NCBI GenBank assembly: GCA_964057225.1
Contig: OZ059894.1
Coordinates: forward strand, 14,828,131-14,892,130
Direction: 5' to 3'
DNA from: Auanema rhodensis
Lineage: Eukaryota > Nematoda > Chromadorea > Rhabditida > Rhabditidae
DNA: 64,000 nucleotides
Numbering within the stretch: position 1 is the stretch's first letter; each line of letters starts with the position of its first letter. Made by a program: the position numbers and the translations under genes. Positions 1 through 12,900 of the stretch are shown one piece after another. Under the pieces are notes generated by a model. It ran no database searches, was not told the origin of the DNA, and saw only the letters and a list, made by a program, of their open reading frames with translations.

Positions 1-3000
1 TATGTCTAAGTATATGCTTAAAGTGACATTTCTAAGAAAAAGAAAAAGGCAAAGAAGCAGAATAATATGATGACGATGCTGAATGTTTCTGAATGAAATG
101 GTCAAAAATGGAATAGATGTCAAATTGAAGAATATTTAAAGGTTCACATTTTAATTTGAAAGTAATACATACGAATATCTATATATATATATATATATAG
201 ATGTGATTGAGGAAGAAAGTAAAGATTTTAGTAAAGTTCAACATATAATTATGACGATTTATATATAAATATATATATATATATATATACTATACTTATA
301 TATATATAGTTTGATTATATTATATTTACACATTTATATTGTTTTTTGTCTTCAAGTATAAGATGCAAACAATAAAAAAAATCTTTTTTTTTCTATTAAT
401 TTCTTTTTTTTGTAGAAAAAAGATCTACAAAAGACTTCAATGTTTCAAGTATTTCATGTGGAATATATAACAAAGAAAGGAAAAATAGTTAGATATTAAT
501 GACGTGACGTAATTAACTATTATAAATGGTTCATAACGAAATATTTTAAAAATGATATATGATTGAATAATTTCATTCATAAGTTTTTTTTTAACTAAGA
601 AATTGTGTGAAATTGTTTAAATACATACTCGAAATTTGTTCGTTTTTTGAACAGGAAAAAAAGAAGGAAGAGAAGAAGAGAGTTAGATATCATTACTAAA
701 AATGTAGTTTGAACATGTTGTAAACAATACTAGTAAACATAGTTTTAAAAAAAAAGTTTGGTAGAGATCATAATGAGGAGAAAAACGAAATGGGTACGAG
801 AAAGAGTGGGCAAGAGTTTAGTTGAAGTTCAACCGTTCAACGCGTCCGCAATGATTATAATGAGATCATGTACAAGTTGAGGGGATCACACGTAAAATGC
901 TAATTCACATCACGCAGACTGCCGGAGGAGAAAATGAAAAAGAACCAACATACGGGAGGAAGTTAAAAGAGAAGAAGAGTATAGAAGATAGGAGGGAAAG
1001 TGAGAAAGAAATGGTAAAGATATCTTCTCCAGATAAAAGAAAGAAAATGAAAAAAGATGCTTAGTCAGAAAGAGAAAAGAAAATATAGAGAGAGAAGAAG
1101 ATGAAAAGACGAAAGAGTTTGTTATTATATTGAAAAACAGAGAGAAATAGCTGAGCAATAAAGGCTACTCCTTAATCCATTTTGTGGAACAGTTCATCTG
1201 TTTCGTTCAAAGAACAAATATGATTATAATATTATTTAAAAAAAAAAACAAAAAAGAATAAAAGGAAATATAATAGAAAAAGGAAGAAGAGGAAGGTATT
1301 TTACATCCATAGTTTATATTCAACACATTAATCAAAATACAAAAAGTACAAAGAAATGTCAAATAGATGTATCGAGGGATTGGTGAATGTCTTGAAAGAG
1401 CAAGAGGATGATTAAAGCAAAATTGAATATGGGATAAGAAGATACTTTTTCTGAAACAATAACTCCTCAATATTTTCATTATAAGTTTCACAATATCCAA
1501 ATATACTTTCAATATGCTTTTTGGTCATTTTCTTTGAAATTGTCTTCATTTTCATTCATATTTTGCTCGTATTATGACAATAGAGACCAGTTGAATCTAA
1601 TCTCGTAACAGATAGAAAGCTTTCGCTTGCAGAATTTCGTTATATAACCTAAAGTTAGTGTCAGTGTGGGAGGATTGTGACAAGCTGACGACATCTCATT
1701 GACACTTTAGTTATACACATAGTATATACATAACTCGTTTTGAAAAAAAATAATTGGATGAAACGATTTAAACAAATCGTTTCTAATAGTAAACTCACTA
1801 TCTTCCGAGTTAGTGAGAGAAATATGTATGGATTATATCTAAATGTGTGTCTCTACTCACACATCAAGTAGGAAGTTCATTCCAGAAATGATTGCATCAA
1901 GAATCGAGATAACAGCAATTCAGTTAGGAAAATGCTTTAGAAACATTTTTGCCAACTTGAGATAGCTGAACAAATAGCTTAAAGAAGCAGGCGTTCAAAA
2001 AACTTTCAACATTATCATTTAAGAATCAAAAGAAAAAATAAAGTGAAAATAATAATGAAATAAGGATACTTGAAAGATTTCACTTGATTTCTTTCAATGT
2101 CTTAGTTTCGTTTTCTATTTACTTTCAAGCAATGTAGCTTGATTCAAGATGGTTTTCACAGATACTACACTCCACCTAGAAACAAAATAAGAAACTTTAA
2201 AATAAATTTTTGCTTCTGGAGTTTGAAATTGCAAAAAGAGAAGCGTCAATTGCTAATAACATTGGATATTGAAAGAATACCAAAATAAAATAAAATGAAC
2301 GGATACATAATAAAAAGAAAAAGAGACAAAGATAAATAAGAAGAGAAAAAAAGAAAAATTAGGAAAAAAAACTTAATAATATTGATCATCATCTCACATT
2401 TTGATGAAAAAAAATAGAGGGAAACCCGAACAACTACTAGTAAAAGTTGAGAAGTGTGAACAGGAGTACTACTACTACTACAACTCCTGCAAAACCAAAT
2501 TTCGAACAAAAAAAATTGTTTTTATCATACTTAGGTGAAATTTCTATCTTTGTTTTTTTTATTTCGTTGAAATTATAATGATAAGTAATAAGCAAAGTAT
2601 AGACCAAAAGCAAATGATTATATTAGAAATTAGATATTTGGAGTTATAGCTAAAGAACTAGTATTTGCTTGTTTTCATGATAGATATAGATATTCTGCAA
2701 ATTTGATTTAAGTAAAGTAAAATAACAGCATTTTTAATTTTGAATAAGATGAAACTCATTAATTGAGTAATTGAATGAATCTTTTTTTTTTCAAAACGAT
2801 CAGTGTGAGAATAAAAAAAACAAATCCAGCCAACAATGACATCAATCACATTGTGAGCACGTTGTTGAGCTCTATCTAGTCGGGAAGAATGTACCAAATA
2901 GGATCAAAAGAAGAAGTTTGGTTTCTAAGTTGCAGGATGTTTTACATAGTAAGGAAGATAGCAAGTAATTGAAATTGATGAGCTTTGTGGATGAATGAAC

Positions 3001-5046
3001 AAAGATACTAGATATTCAATTAGATCATCAACTTTTACTAAATGAGATATTTCGAATTAAAAGGAAAACATTCATTTTTTTCATGAAATTAAAAAGGATA
3101 TCATTCTTCCATTGCCCAAAATTATCTTTTGAACATGACGTAGTTGGCTAAGATGATGAGAAATTTTGCAAAAAAAGAGAATGCCGGTTTTGCTAACAAA
3201 TTCCCTCTCTCTTTTCTCTCTCTCTATCTCTTTCTCTCTTTCTCTATTTTCTTTTTTACTTTCTCTTAGTTTATATATCTCTCTCTCTTGCTTGATCTCT
3301 TGAATTCCTATTTTGTTGCCCTCATTGCACTCAATTTCTACACCTCTCATCTTCTTTCTATCTCTCCGTGCAACTCTCATTCCCTTTATCTTTTCCCTCT
3401 CTTCTATCTTATTTCTCTTTTCTTTCTCATTGACACTTGTTTCTCAGTATTTCTCGTATTTTTAATTCGTTATGAATACTTTGACCACAATCCTAATCAA
3501 ACTAGCATGCTCTTGAGATATGAAGCATGTATGTAGATGGCCTTCTGTTTTTGACACAAAAAAAGGATTTCTATTGGAAACTGATGGATTTGTCATATGT
3601 CTATTCTTACTTAAATAACTGAATTACATTGATCATTTTTAAATTCTTTTCTTATTCTATTTTCAATGTCACGTTGTTCACGTTAGAGCATGAAGAGCAT
3701 GACGACTAATATGAGAATGCTACAAATAAGTTTTTGTTTCTTTTTATTTTTTTAAAATAACATTTTTGATACAAAAATGAATATTTCTTCTTTCACACTT
3801 ATATAAAAATACAAATAAATCTATATATTAAGAGAAAAAATGAAATTTGGTTTACTAGAAGTATAAAAAACTTGATATGAGACCAAAAAAACTAATGAAA
3901 CGAGCTGGCCTGACTTGTCGCAATTATAGGAGCATGCTTGATTTGCCGGACACGAAAATATTTTGAATATGACTATATATCTTGAGACGAACTTTTCAGC
4001 TGTCTTATATTTATTCAGAGAAACAAAAAGATCTGGTACATACCATAGAGTAATAAACGTCAGTACTCAATATCCACAAAGGTTTTTTTTGTTTCATTTT
4101 AATGATTCTATTCCTGTTTAGCATTATATGATACTATATAACTATAACTATATATATCTATCTATACATGTTTATATATACATATATGTATATCTAAAAA
4201 GTTTTGAATGTTATTAATCAAGTTATTATAAACATGAAATAGTTATAGATATATACAAACATGAATGTATATATCTTTGAAGCAATATGAAGTTATTGAA
4301 CTTGTCATATTCACATCTTTAATTTACAATCTGTAGTTTTTTAATCAAAAAAAATATCAAGAAGATTCATCTTGATACATTTTATATAGAACAAAACAAA
4401 GATATTGTTGTCATAAACAACAGCAACAAAAACTTCTGATGAACATAATATGAAAATTGTCTAAAAGTAGAAATATTACAAATACTATATCCTATACTAT
4501 TACTATAGTATTTCATCAAATTAAACTTTTTCTTCTTTAATCTTTTCCTTTTTTTTTGAATTTTTTAAAAATAAAATGAAAGTGTATCAGTTGAGAATCA
4601 TAAACGAAAAAAGCACTATGAAATAATTAATAATATGGAAATACGTTGAGAAAATTTTTCAATTTTCACTGAGTAAGTAAAGATCTTCTCAGTTTATTCA
4701 TCTGCTCTATTTTTTTCAGCAGCAGATACCGTATAGCATCAATTTACTTCATAATAACCAATATTGCAAAATGAAAATAAAGAAAAATCAAAAATAGAAA
4801 ACGTTATAACAGAAAATGCTTATGTATTAGGCTATTCCTAGAAAAAAGTTTATGAAATATCGTTTTTTCAATTTATTTATAAAGAATTCCGATGTCACAT
4901 GTAGTAGATGCACAATGCATCACCAAATGGAGCGAGTTTAGCTTCCTTTGAACATTTTAAATTTTTTTTAGAATTTAAAAGTTTTAACAAAACTTTAATA
5001 TTAATAAATTAAATTATTATATGAAACTAAGCAGATTTTTAGATAT
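1..5046. other. Gene-poor AT-rich region
   Basis: No reading frame here shows a recognisable domain, a signal peptide with splice continuity, or codon use like the real exons elsewhere. It holds short (AT)n tracts near 181-200 and 262-305, purine-rich stretches around 910-1150, and a pyrimidine-rich (CT)n stretch at about 3190-3440 that produces Ser/Leu/Phe-rich and Glu/Arg-rich spurious frames. I see no RNA gene. Unrecognised exons of a gene lying to the left cannot be excluded. Confidence 0.6.
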
Positions 5047-5047
5047 A

Positions 5048-5875
5048 TAGTAGGTGGTCCAAATGGAACGTGGCCTCCATCAATTTTTTTTCAAAAAAAA
5101 AAAAAACAAACAAACAAAAATAAAATTATAAATATATTTAAATGAATACAAAATAATATTTTTAATTAATCTCAGCTCATTTGTCTGAAAAGCTTGTTTG
5201 ACTTTGCTCTCTTTTTATTCGTCTTGTTCGTAATGGATGTAGCTCATATGCACCAGGTCCTCCTTTTTCATTTTGAAAATGATGTTTCTGCTAAAGAAAC
5301 ATGTCGCAAGATGAAAGCAGTTCATGGAGAATTCTCTCCAGCTCACAGAAGATGTAAGAAATGGTTTACATGCTTCAAACCAGCGAGATGGATCTCGGAG
5401 ATCGTCACTGGCCCGGTGCCGTTAAGAATTTCAGCGATGACAGCCTTCAGAAGGTTCTCGATGACATTCCTGGAGCGACCCAACTCCAAATCGTGAAAGA
5501 ACTGAAGGTTAGCAAATCTGCTGTCTCTTAGAAGCTTAACAAAATGGGTAAAATCCATAAGATTTCACCATTTTCCCCACATGTCTTGACTGAGAGCAAT
5601 ATCAGATCGAGAGTTGTTTTGGCTGAGCAGGACCTTCTGTGAATGAGTCAAAAAAGGGTTTTTTTAAGTTTGGTAACTGGGGACAAGAAGTGGATTCTCT
5701 ACCTCAACCCAAACATGACTAAGATTTGGGTGTACCCAGGTGAGGAAGTTCCTATGACACATAGGGCTTACCCACAAATTCCTAAAAAGCCGCTGCTAAC
5801 AACGCTTCTGCAATTAGGTTGGGTCGTTTTGAAGAACATTTTTCAGAAAAGAATTAGAAATTTAGAAGAAAGGTG
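5048..5875 (+). pseudogene. Decayed mariner-family transposase
   Basis: This is a fossil DNA transposon of the mariner (Tc1/mariner) superfamily. A first block (about 5245-5380) reads as the N-terminal helix-turn-helix region, with a motif like HFENDVSAKETCRKMKAVHG followed by KKWFTCF. A frameshift near 5385 moves the similarity (LGDRHWPGAV, then KVLDDIPGATQLQIVKELKVS) to another frame, which is stopped after the second helix. A third block (about 5645-5800) carries the hallmark VTGDKKWILY around the first catalytic Asp, then a PGE motif, and ends early, so the second and third catalytic acidic residues are missing. A possible 5' terminal inverted repeat (TAGGTGGTCCAAATGGAACG) starts near 5051; no matching 3' end was found. 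Multiple stops and frameshifts make it inactive. Family assignment is firm; subfamily is not. Confidence 0.85.
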
Positions 5876-7166
5876 AAAGAAAGTGATAGAAAATTAGGGA
5901 AACTATTTTAGAAAATAAAAACTTTTGCATTGCTACGTTTCAATTAGACGACGATTTATAGACTGATATAGCATATATAGATAAATGGATAAATATGTTA
6001 TATGATATGTGAGGGAATGATTAAATAAAATCTCATAAAAAACAGAAATAACATTTGTATTATCATTTCAAAGAACGGAAGAAGAAAATCAACAGGATGT
6101 ATTATAAATACGAAAGTTTATATTCTGAATGTATATAAAGAGAGAATTAGAGAGAGAACGCGTAATAGAGATGAAGAAGTGTGGGGGGGGGTGGTTGATG
6201 AAATTAAAAACAACTTGAAAAGGCTTAAAAATTGAAGATCACTGTATTTGCACAACTATTCCGTGTTTTTATAACATAAAAAATGAATTAAAAGCTCACA
6301 AAACATGAAAATGAACGTATGAGATTGATTATAAGATATAATATATATTCTAACAGATGATATAGTTAGTTCATAAATGAAATATTTATAAGAATCAAAA
6401 CACATTTTCAAGTTTTAAATTATCAACATGATAGTGTTATGAATTGAAATATACATAGAAATCAATCATAAATGAGAATTGGAAAAGTCATTTATGTGTA
6501 ATCGACATAAAGTAAATGTATTTTTTTTAAAATAACTTCATTGGGTGTTTTGATGATTTTCAATATTCAATTATGAATAATTTAATTTCTTTTATACATA
6601 AAGAAAAAGTTCAAGTTATTGAATGTTCAATAACAACAACTTGATTAGTTATTTCAAAGATTTTTTATCAAAATTTCTCTCTCTCTCTCTCTCTATAATA
6701 TATATATATAAATTCTCTTTTATTTATAAAATATAAAGAAAGTTATCAATACGATTATAAAACTATATAATAAAATGTTAATTATTATTTAAATAGTAAT
6801 AATATTCTATTTTATTCATAATCATTCGTGTATTCACATAATACACCAACCCCCACTCCTTCCATTTTCCCTCCTTTCTCCCTCCATATATCTACTTTTC
6901 TTCTTTTAAGTTCTAAAAAGCACGATCACTCTGCAATGTTACATCTGTCACCTTTGCAGCAGCAGTTTGACACCCTTAGAGTTACATTGATGTATATGAA
7001 TCATCAAGATATATGAATACATCATAGTTAATAGTATATTCTTTCTTAGAATAAAAATAATTAAAATACCTTATATATCATTAGAAATGTTTATTTTAGT
7101 GTTAAACCTTATTATATAAATTTGTTTTACATGATCATTATCATCATTATTTTACATTGCTATCAC
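5876..7166. other. Non-coding AT-rich intergenic region
   Basis: No supported gene. It contains a G-run (6183-6191), a (CT)n(AT)n stretch near 6676-6710 and a C-rich/T-rich stretch at 6840-6910. It lies between the mariner fossil and the 3' end of the carbonic-anhydrase-like gene on the minus strand. Confidence 0.6.
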
Positions 7167-8642
7167 TTACTTATCTGGAATATCTTCCATTGCTATATTA
7201 TCAAATGACATTATACCTCGAGATCGGTTACAACGTAGATACAGCAATACAACACATACTACAGAAATAACTATTAAAGCTATTAGATTTACATTCACCG
7301 GTCCTGGACGAATTATGAGCACCCGGCCCATACCGGACATACCGTAATTCAGAAATACGGTACGGCCGTTAAGTGATGGTACTTCATCAACCAAATATGA
7401 AATTGGAATTGGAGCACGACTTCTTGTTGTATACATTATGAATTTATATAACTGAGAATATGATATGACTACTGGCTGTATAAGTAATGTCCAGAGAACA
7501 CCTGTTGAACATGGTGGATGAACGAAAGAACCTGAAAATTTCATTTCCGTATAAACATAACTCGTTGAAAATCTTATACCATTATAACGATAGAAGGAAG
7601 TATGATCTTTGGGAAGAAGAACTGCTGGCTGAACAAAGTCGTATGGCTCATCCAAGCCGTTTTCTATAATAGGATACATGGATTTAGCGGCGGATATGAT
7701 GACATGATGACTTACTGCTAAACAATGGCTGATCCAATGTGCTCATTTCCTTGTTCTTTTTTGCACGACTAGTTGTATTGACAGTTAATTCAAAGAAGAC
7801 AGCAACCTATAAACAGAAAGAGGAAATATCTTACACATATATAATGCATTCAAAGATATGCTTACAATAGCAACATGTCCAGGCTTATTACGAGCATCTT
7901 CTAGTCTGAATCCTTCACGTACATGAACAAAATGAGCCTGAAAACATTCATTTTTTAACAAAACACTACTAAAAGGGAATGTTTTACCTCCATAAAGTGA
8001 TAAGCTCCATTAATGGTATGGCCAGATTGAATAGGTGAATGACTACTCCATTCACTAACTGCCCAATGAATTTCTTCCAGATAATACTTGTAAGGTAATC
8101 CCCCACCAATAATCATTGGACGATTTTGCCATAATCGAAAACCAAAAACAGCTTCTGAATATATGAATATATTAGAATATAGTTGGCAATATATACAAGA
8201 AAAACCTGTGAAATTTTCAAATTTTCGTTGTCGTACTAATCCGGTTGAGTTATAATTAATAAATTTTAAAGGAGAAAATTGAATAGGTACAGCTTTTACT
8301 GAAAAACAAAAAAAATGTTATGTATAAATTCAATTTAAGAATGCTTGAAACATACCGACGTCGATGTTAACTGGGGAGCGTTCTTGTCCGTCAAAGCAGT
8401 CCGGATGGGCATTTTTGATATCAGTTTTCCAATCAGCAAACTCTTTAACAGCATCAAGCAAAGTTTTACCTATAACGTTTGAGTTGATGAAAAACAAAAA
8501 TCAAATTGTAAGTCTTACCGATGCTTTTCGAAGTTGTAGCCGAAACTGTCGATGTAGATATCGTAGTGGCTTTTTGAGTAGAAACATTATTGGATAATTG
8601 CAATAAATATATGAGAAAAACTATGAGATAACCACTCGTCAT
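7167..8642 (-). CDS. Membrane-anchored alpha-carbonic-anhydrase-like protein (probable CARP)
   Basis: Multi-exon gene. The start at 8642 opens a signal peptide (MTSGYLIVFLIYLLQLSNN) followed by a Ser/Thr-rich stretch; coding exons follow at 8470-8356, about 8298-8213, 8157-7990 and onward to the stop at 7167. Alpha-CA landmarks occur in the right order: DCFDGQERSPVNID, an LPYKYYLEEIHW segment, GHTINGAYHFMEVHFVH, GHVAIVAVFFEL, LLPKDHTSFYRYNG and, after a 48-nt intron (GTATAAG...TTTTCAG), SFVHPPCSTGVLWTLL. The C-terminus has a hydrophobic helix (NLIALIVISVVCVVLLYL) then a basic stop-transfer, so the domain should face outside the cell. In active enzymes the first zinc motif is HxH; here EEIHWAV keeps one His and appears to lose the second, while the EVHFVH ligand remains. 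It is therefore more likely a carbonic-anhydrase-related binding protein than an efficient enzyme (inference). Family call is strong; loss of activity is moderate. Confidence 0.88.
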
Positions 8643-9948
8643 CACCGGAGCACACTGACTGATTTGGCTCTATAATCAAACGTTCGACCTAAATTGATGA
8701 TCGTTCCTATGCCATTGGCAAATTCTCTCGGGTTTCCAATAACCTAAGGAATTAGGTTGACATTTTCTCTTAGATCTTCTGAACTCTTCAGAAATATGAA
8801 CATCTATCAAAATAGACAATGAATAAGAAGTGAGAGAAAGAGAGAAAAAGATAAGAAGAGTAAGTAAATAAGAGAGATTTTTTAAATATATAAGAAAAAA
8901 GAGAAATGTTAGAGATTAAAGTTACAAATGTTATTGATTTTATAATTGTTTTCTGTAGATTTGTCTTTGATTTTGACGATATTCCATATTATTTGTATAT
9001 ATATATATTTCTTATTATTATATAATATAATATATATTGTGTAATGTATTCTCTTTTAATTCTTTTTTTAGTAATTGTATAGGTTGATGATGATTTTATT
9101 GATTTATACTTGAGTAATTCAATTTATAAACTTAAAATCACTTCATATACATACATACATAGATATATTAAAACTTTTTTTTTCAATAAAATAATAAAAC
9201 AATCCGTTACTACTTACAAATTTCCTAAATGTTTGATTATACAATGAGAGAAATTGATAATAGAAAAGTAGTAAGCATCATTCGAACTAGTTACAATTCT
9301 CAATTGAAAATCTCAAAATAGGCATAATCAAGCTAATTCTGGAGAAATAATAATTATAATTCAAGACTGAAACGAATGAAGCATGAAGAGATATCACGGC
9401 TTTTAAAATAATTGTTCGCAATATTATGTGAGATCAGAAGGTAATGTATAAAATTAATAAATAAATAAGTATATAATAATTAATTATATACATATAAACT
9501 ATTAAAATTTTACAAAAATACTTTGTTTAAATAATAAATAATTATATTTATATAAATATAAATATTACAAATGAGATCATTCTAATTATATAAGCTGACT
9601 TAGAAGATAGACGACGGGTCAAATTTCAAACTAAAAAAACATTGTACACGTGTTAAGGGGTATGAAAAGCCAACTTAAGTGCTAGTTTACTAAAGCCTTA
9701 TCACTAGTTTAATGACTTTTACTCCTGTATAACTAATCATTTCAACTAGAACTTCTATATAAAGACATTGACAAGAATAAACTTAAAAAGTTGCAAAAAC
9801 AGTTTTGATGATGATGAATCTTCAAAATGTCTTTTCAAATGTTTCTAAATTATAATCAATGACGGTATGTGATAGCATAGGAATATGACAAAAGATGCGT
9901 AAAGTTGGTAAGAAGGTTTAGGTTCCAAACTTTAGAAAACAAATAAGT
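8643..9948. other. Intergenic region
   Basis: Separates two minus-strand genes. It holds the putative promoter of the carbonic-anhydrase-like gene just above 8642, a purine-rich stretch at 8826-8905 and AT-rich microsatellite-like sequence at 8995-9045 and 9460-9560. No coding signal seen. Confidence 0.55.
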
Positions 9949-12900
9949 TTATGATATAGCACCTTTATGTGTTAAAAATTCCATCAATGTCTCAATTTCT
10001 AAATTGATATTAGCTGTTGCTCGTCGAATTCGTTGTGCTATTTCGTCTGTTTCACAATCATCGAAAGAACGTCCACAGAATGAAGCAACCATTGCTTGAG
10101 CTTGTGCATCCTCACTGAAATCAAATAAACTTGCTAAAGCTATAAATAATTTCAAAATATATATAAATAGAAGTTTTGGTGCACAAGGTGATTGTAGAGG
10201 TATCGTACAAGTTAAGATGTAGAGGGAAAATAAATAGTTGAATAATGCATTAAACAACCGTTCATTAGATACAACATCAACACAAATGACACATTGCTCA
10301 GATATTAATTTAAGTTTCACGTGATCTTTAAATGCCACGTGAAATATACGTGAAATATACGTGAACAAAATATTTGAATATTTGAACTGTGTGCATATAT
10401 ACATACAAAATAAAAAAAAGTAGAAGAAATAGTCTACATTCACGCATCATGCGCTCAATTAGCAAAGCAAAAATGAAATGAAAATCCAAAAGATATTTAA
10501 AAAATTTAATGTTTATATAGGGTGCATATAGAATAGCTGAAGCGAAAATACCTGGCTACTGACACATGGCTTCCAGCTTTCTTGCTTTCAGTTGATCCGC
10601 GAAGAAGTTTATCACGCAGCTCCAGTAGATCGATGAATGACCGTCGTTTTGAAGGAGTTGATCTAATTTTGTGAGGAGTAGCCGTCAGGTCCAACTAAAA
10701 AAATTGAAAATATATATAAATATGTTATAAATTATATGCTAACCTGTTTCAAAGCATCATTCAAATCTCCACATTTCAACCGAAGTTCAGAGAAATGAAG
10801 TATTGTATTCTTGACGATTTCATGAATTTCTGCCACCCAGAACTTCATAGACAGACCCAAAGCTCGCCGACATTCGTTTATAAATGACTGTGATTGAGCA
10901 ACAGCCTATGAAAATTAAAAAAATAAAGTTTTTAATAAATATAATAATATACAATACCTTATCCAAATGATGATTATTCCATAATTGAAGATAATCTCCT
11001 TTATGATCTACATTAGGTGACCAATCCATAATTGCACACCAATCCTTCATTAAAAGTGGTTCAACCTATGTTTTTCAACTTCAATTTTAAGTTTTAATAT
11101 TTTTGAATTACCTTGATTCCTGCTTGTAGCATACACAATATTCCTTGTTTTGTGTATAAATCTCCACGATTCAGATGTGGATATAAGAATTTGATAGTCA
11201 TTTTAACATCAACTTTCTTAATTTCTTTTCGAATCTAAAATAAATCTAAAATATAAATAATATAAAATTGATTATAACCTTGCTCAGGAGTAAACCAAGA
11301 AGCTTTGCACACGATTTGTTGCTTTTACACTCATCAACTACTTCACATTTTGGTTCACAGTCTTGATGAAAACAGGGAGATTTTGACACAAAAATAGTAA
11401 TTTCGTATAAATCTATCTGAAAATATAAACATATAAACATAACATTTAAATAATATGTCATACACTATATTTGGATATTAAATCAAATAAGGCAACCAAA
11501 AGCTGTTCTTCCACATGAGGCTCTGCTTTAGAATCATGAAAGAAATCTCCTCGATAAATATAATCATCACCTTAAATAAATATGTTTGTTGTTTAATTTT
11601 TATGTATATATATTCAACGTTTACCTATTAATGTTACAATTAAACCGCTGCTTTCATGTTTATGTTCTAAAAAGCATTGCTGAACATGTTTCGGTATTGA
11701 AAATTTGGCTGCCCCATTCGTACAATCGCCACAGCATCGACATCTGGAATGCAAATATTCGTAAAAAATATTTTTCAAAAAAAATTAACAGAGGCAATTA
11801 TAATATTTGATGTAATTTTTCTTTCATATCATATAGTAAGAAGAGAATATTTGTGTTTTTTTTTCGACGAATTAGATGGGAACAAGATACTAGATATCTG
11901 GGATAATTCGGGTAAGTAAGCATTCGTCGGTGCTAAAAGCTAACAATCGCATAGATAATGGCCTAATTATGTGAACAGATCGTCTGGTTAGCCTAATATA
12001 AATATGCTTTCCCTCTATTCCTATCGATTTTATATAATTAAAATATAAAATAATATGAATTTCAAAAAAATAATTAATAATAATTAAAATCTAAGAACGT
12101 ACTTGCTTGAGCAAAATTCATAAACAGATCGGCATGGACATTCCTTCTTGACACACATTTTCTTGTTTTTTGCGCATTGACATCCTTGTTCAGGTTTAGC
12201 AACTTTTACTATTTTTTTAGGTGGTTCCTAAATTAATTAAATTAAACAAAATAAAATCCCTAATGTATATTAATATAGTAAAGAGAGTGTTATAGAAGGT
12301 TTAGCTAAGAAGGTTCTCAAATCAATAAACTATAATTGTTTGATGTCAATTGTGAACAAAAGAAAATAATGTACAGATTGCATCCATATAATTTAAAGAC
12401 AAAATAAGCATATAATTATAAAAATATATAAAATATGAGAAAATAATAAAAAGATGTTGTGTTATTGTTTAAATATATGAGAACATTTTATAAATATTTG
12501 GAAAATAAGTTGAATTTAAGCTCAAACCTTGTTTTTACAAATTTGCTTACAAGCACAAAGCTTGCTACATCCTTCCTTCATCTTTAAACAGTCACATCTT
12601 TCGTTTTTCATACAAGCATTCTTTGCTGGCTTAGCTGGATCAACTTCACATGAGCATTTACAAATTGCCTGATTTAAGCAGTCGCCTCGATATCTAAAAA
12701 TTTAAATTAAAAAGTTTATTTTAATTAAAAGTTAATTTCTCTCTCCCTTTATTACAAGAAACAATTTTTTTTTCTTTTTAGCTTTTCAAATTCTTTTTCT
12801 CTTGAGTTTAATTCCATGTTTTTTGCTGTTTAGCCATTCATTGTTGTTCAGGGGAACAGATATCCTTAATGAATCTCGGAATCCGATCTGATGATGGCTA

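Noticed and set aside
910-3536. Several 80-100-codon frames rich in Ser, Phe, Leu or Glu/Arg
   Set aside because: They arise from purine/pyrimidine-rich low-complexity DNA and lack domains, splice partners or start context.
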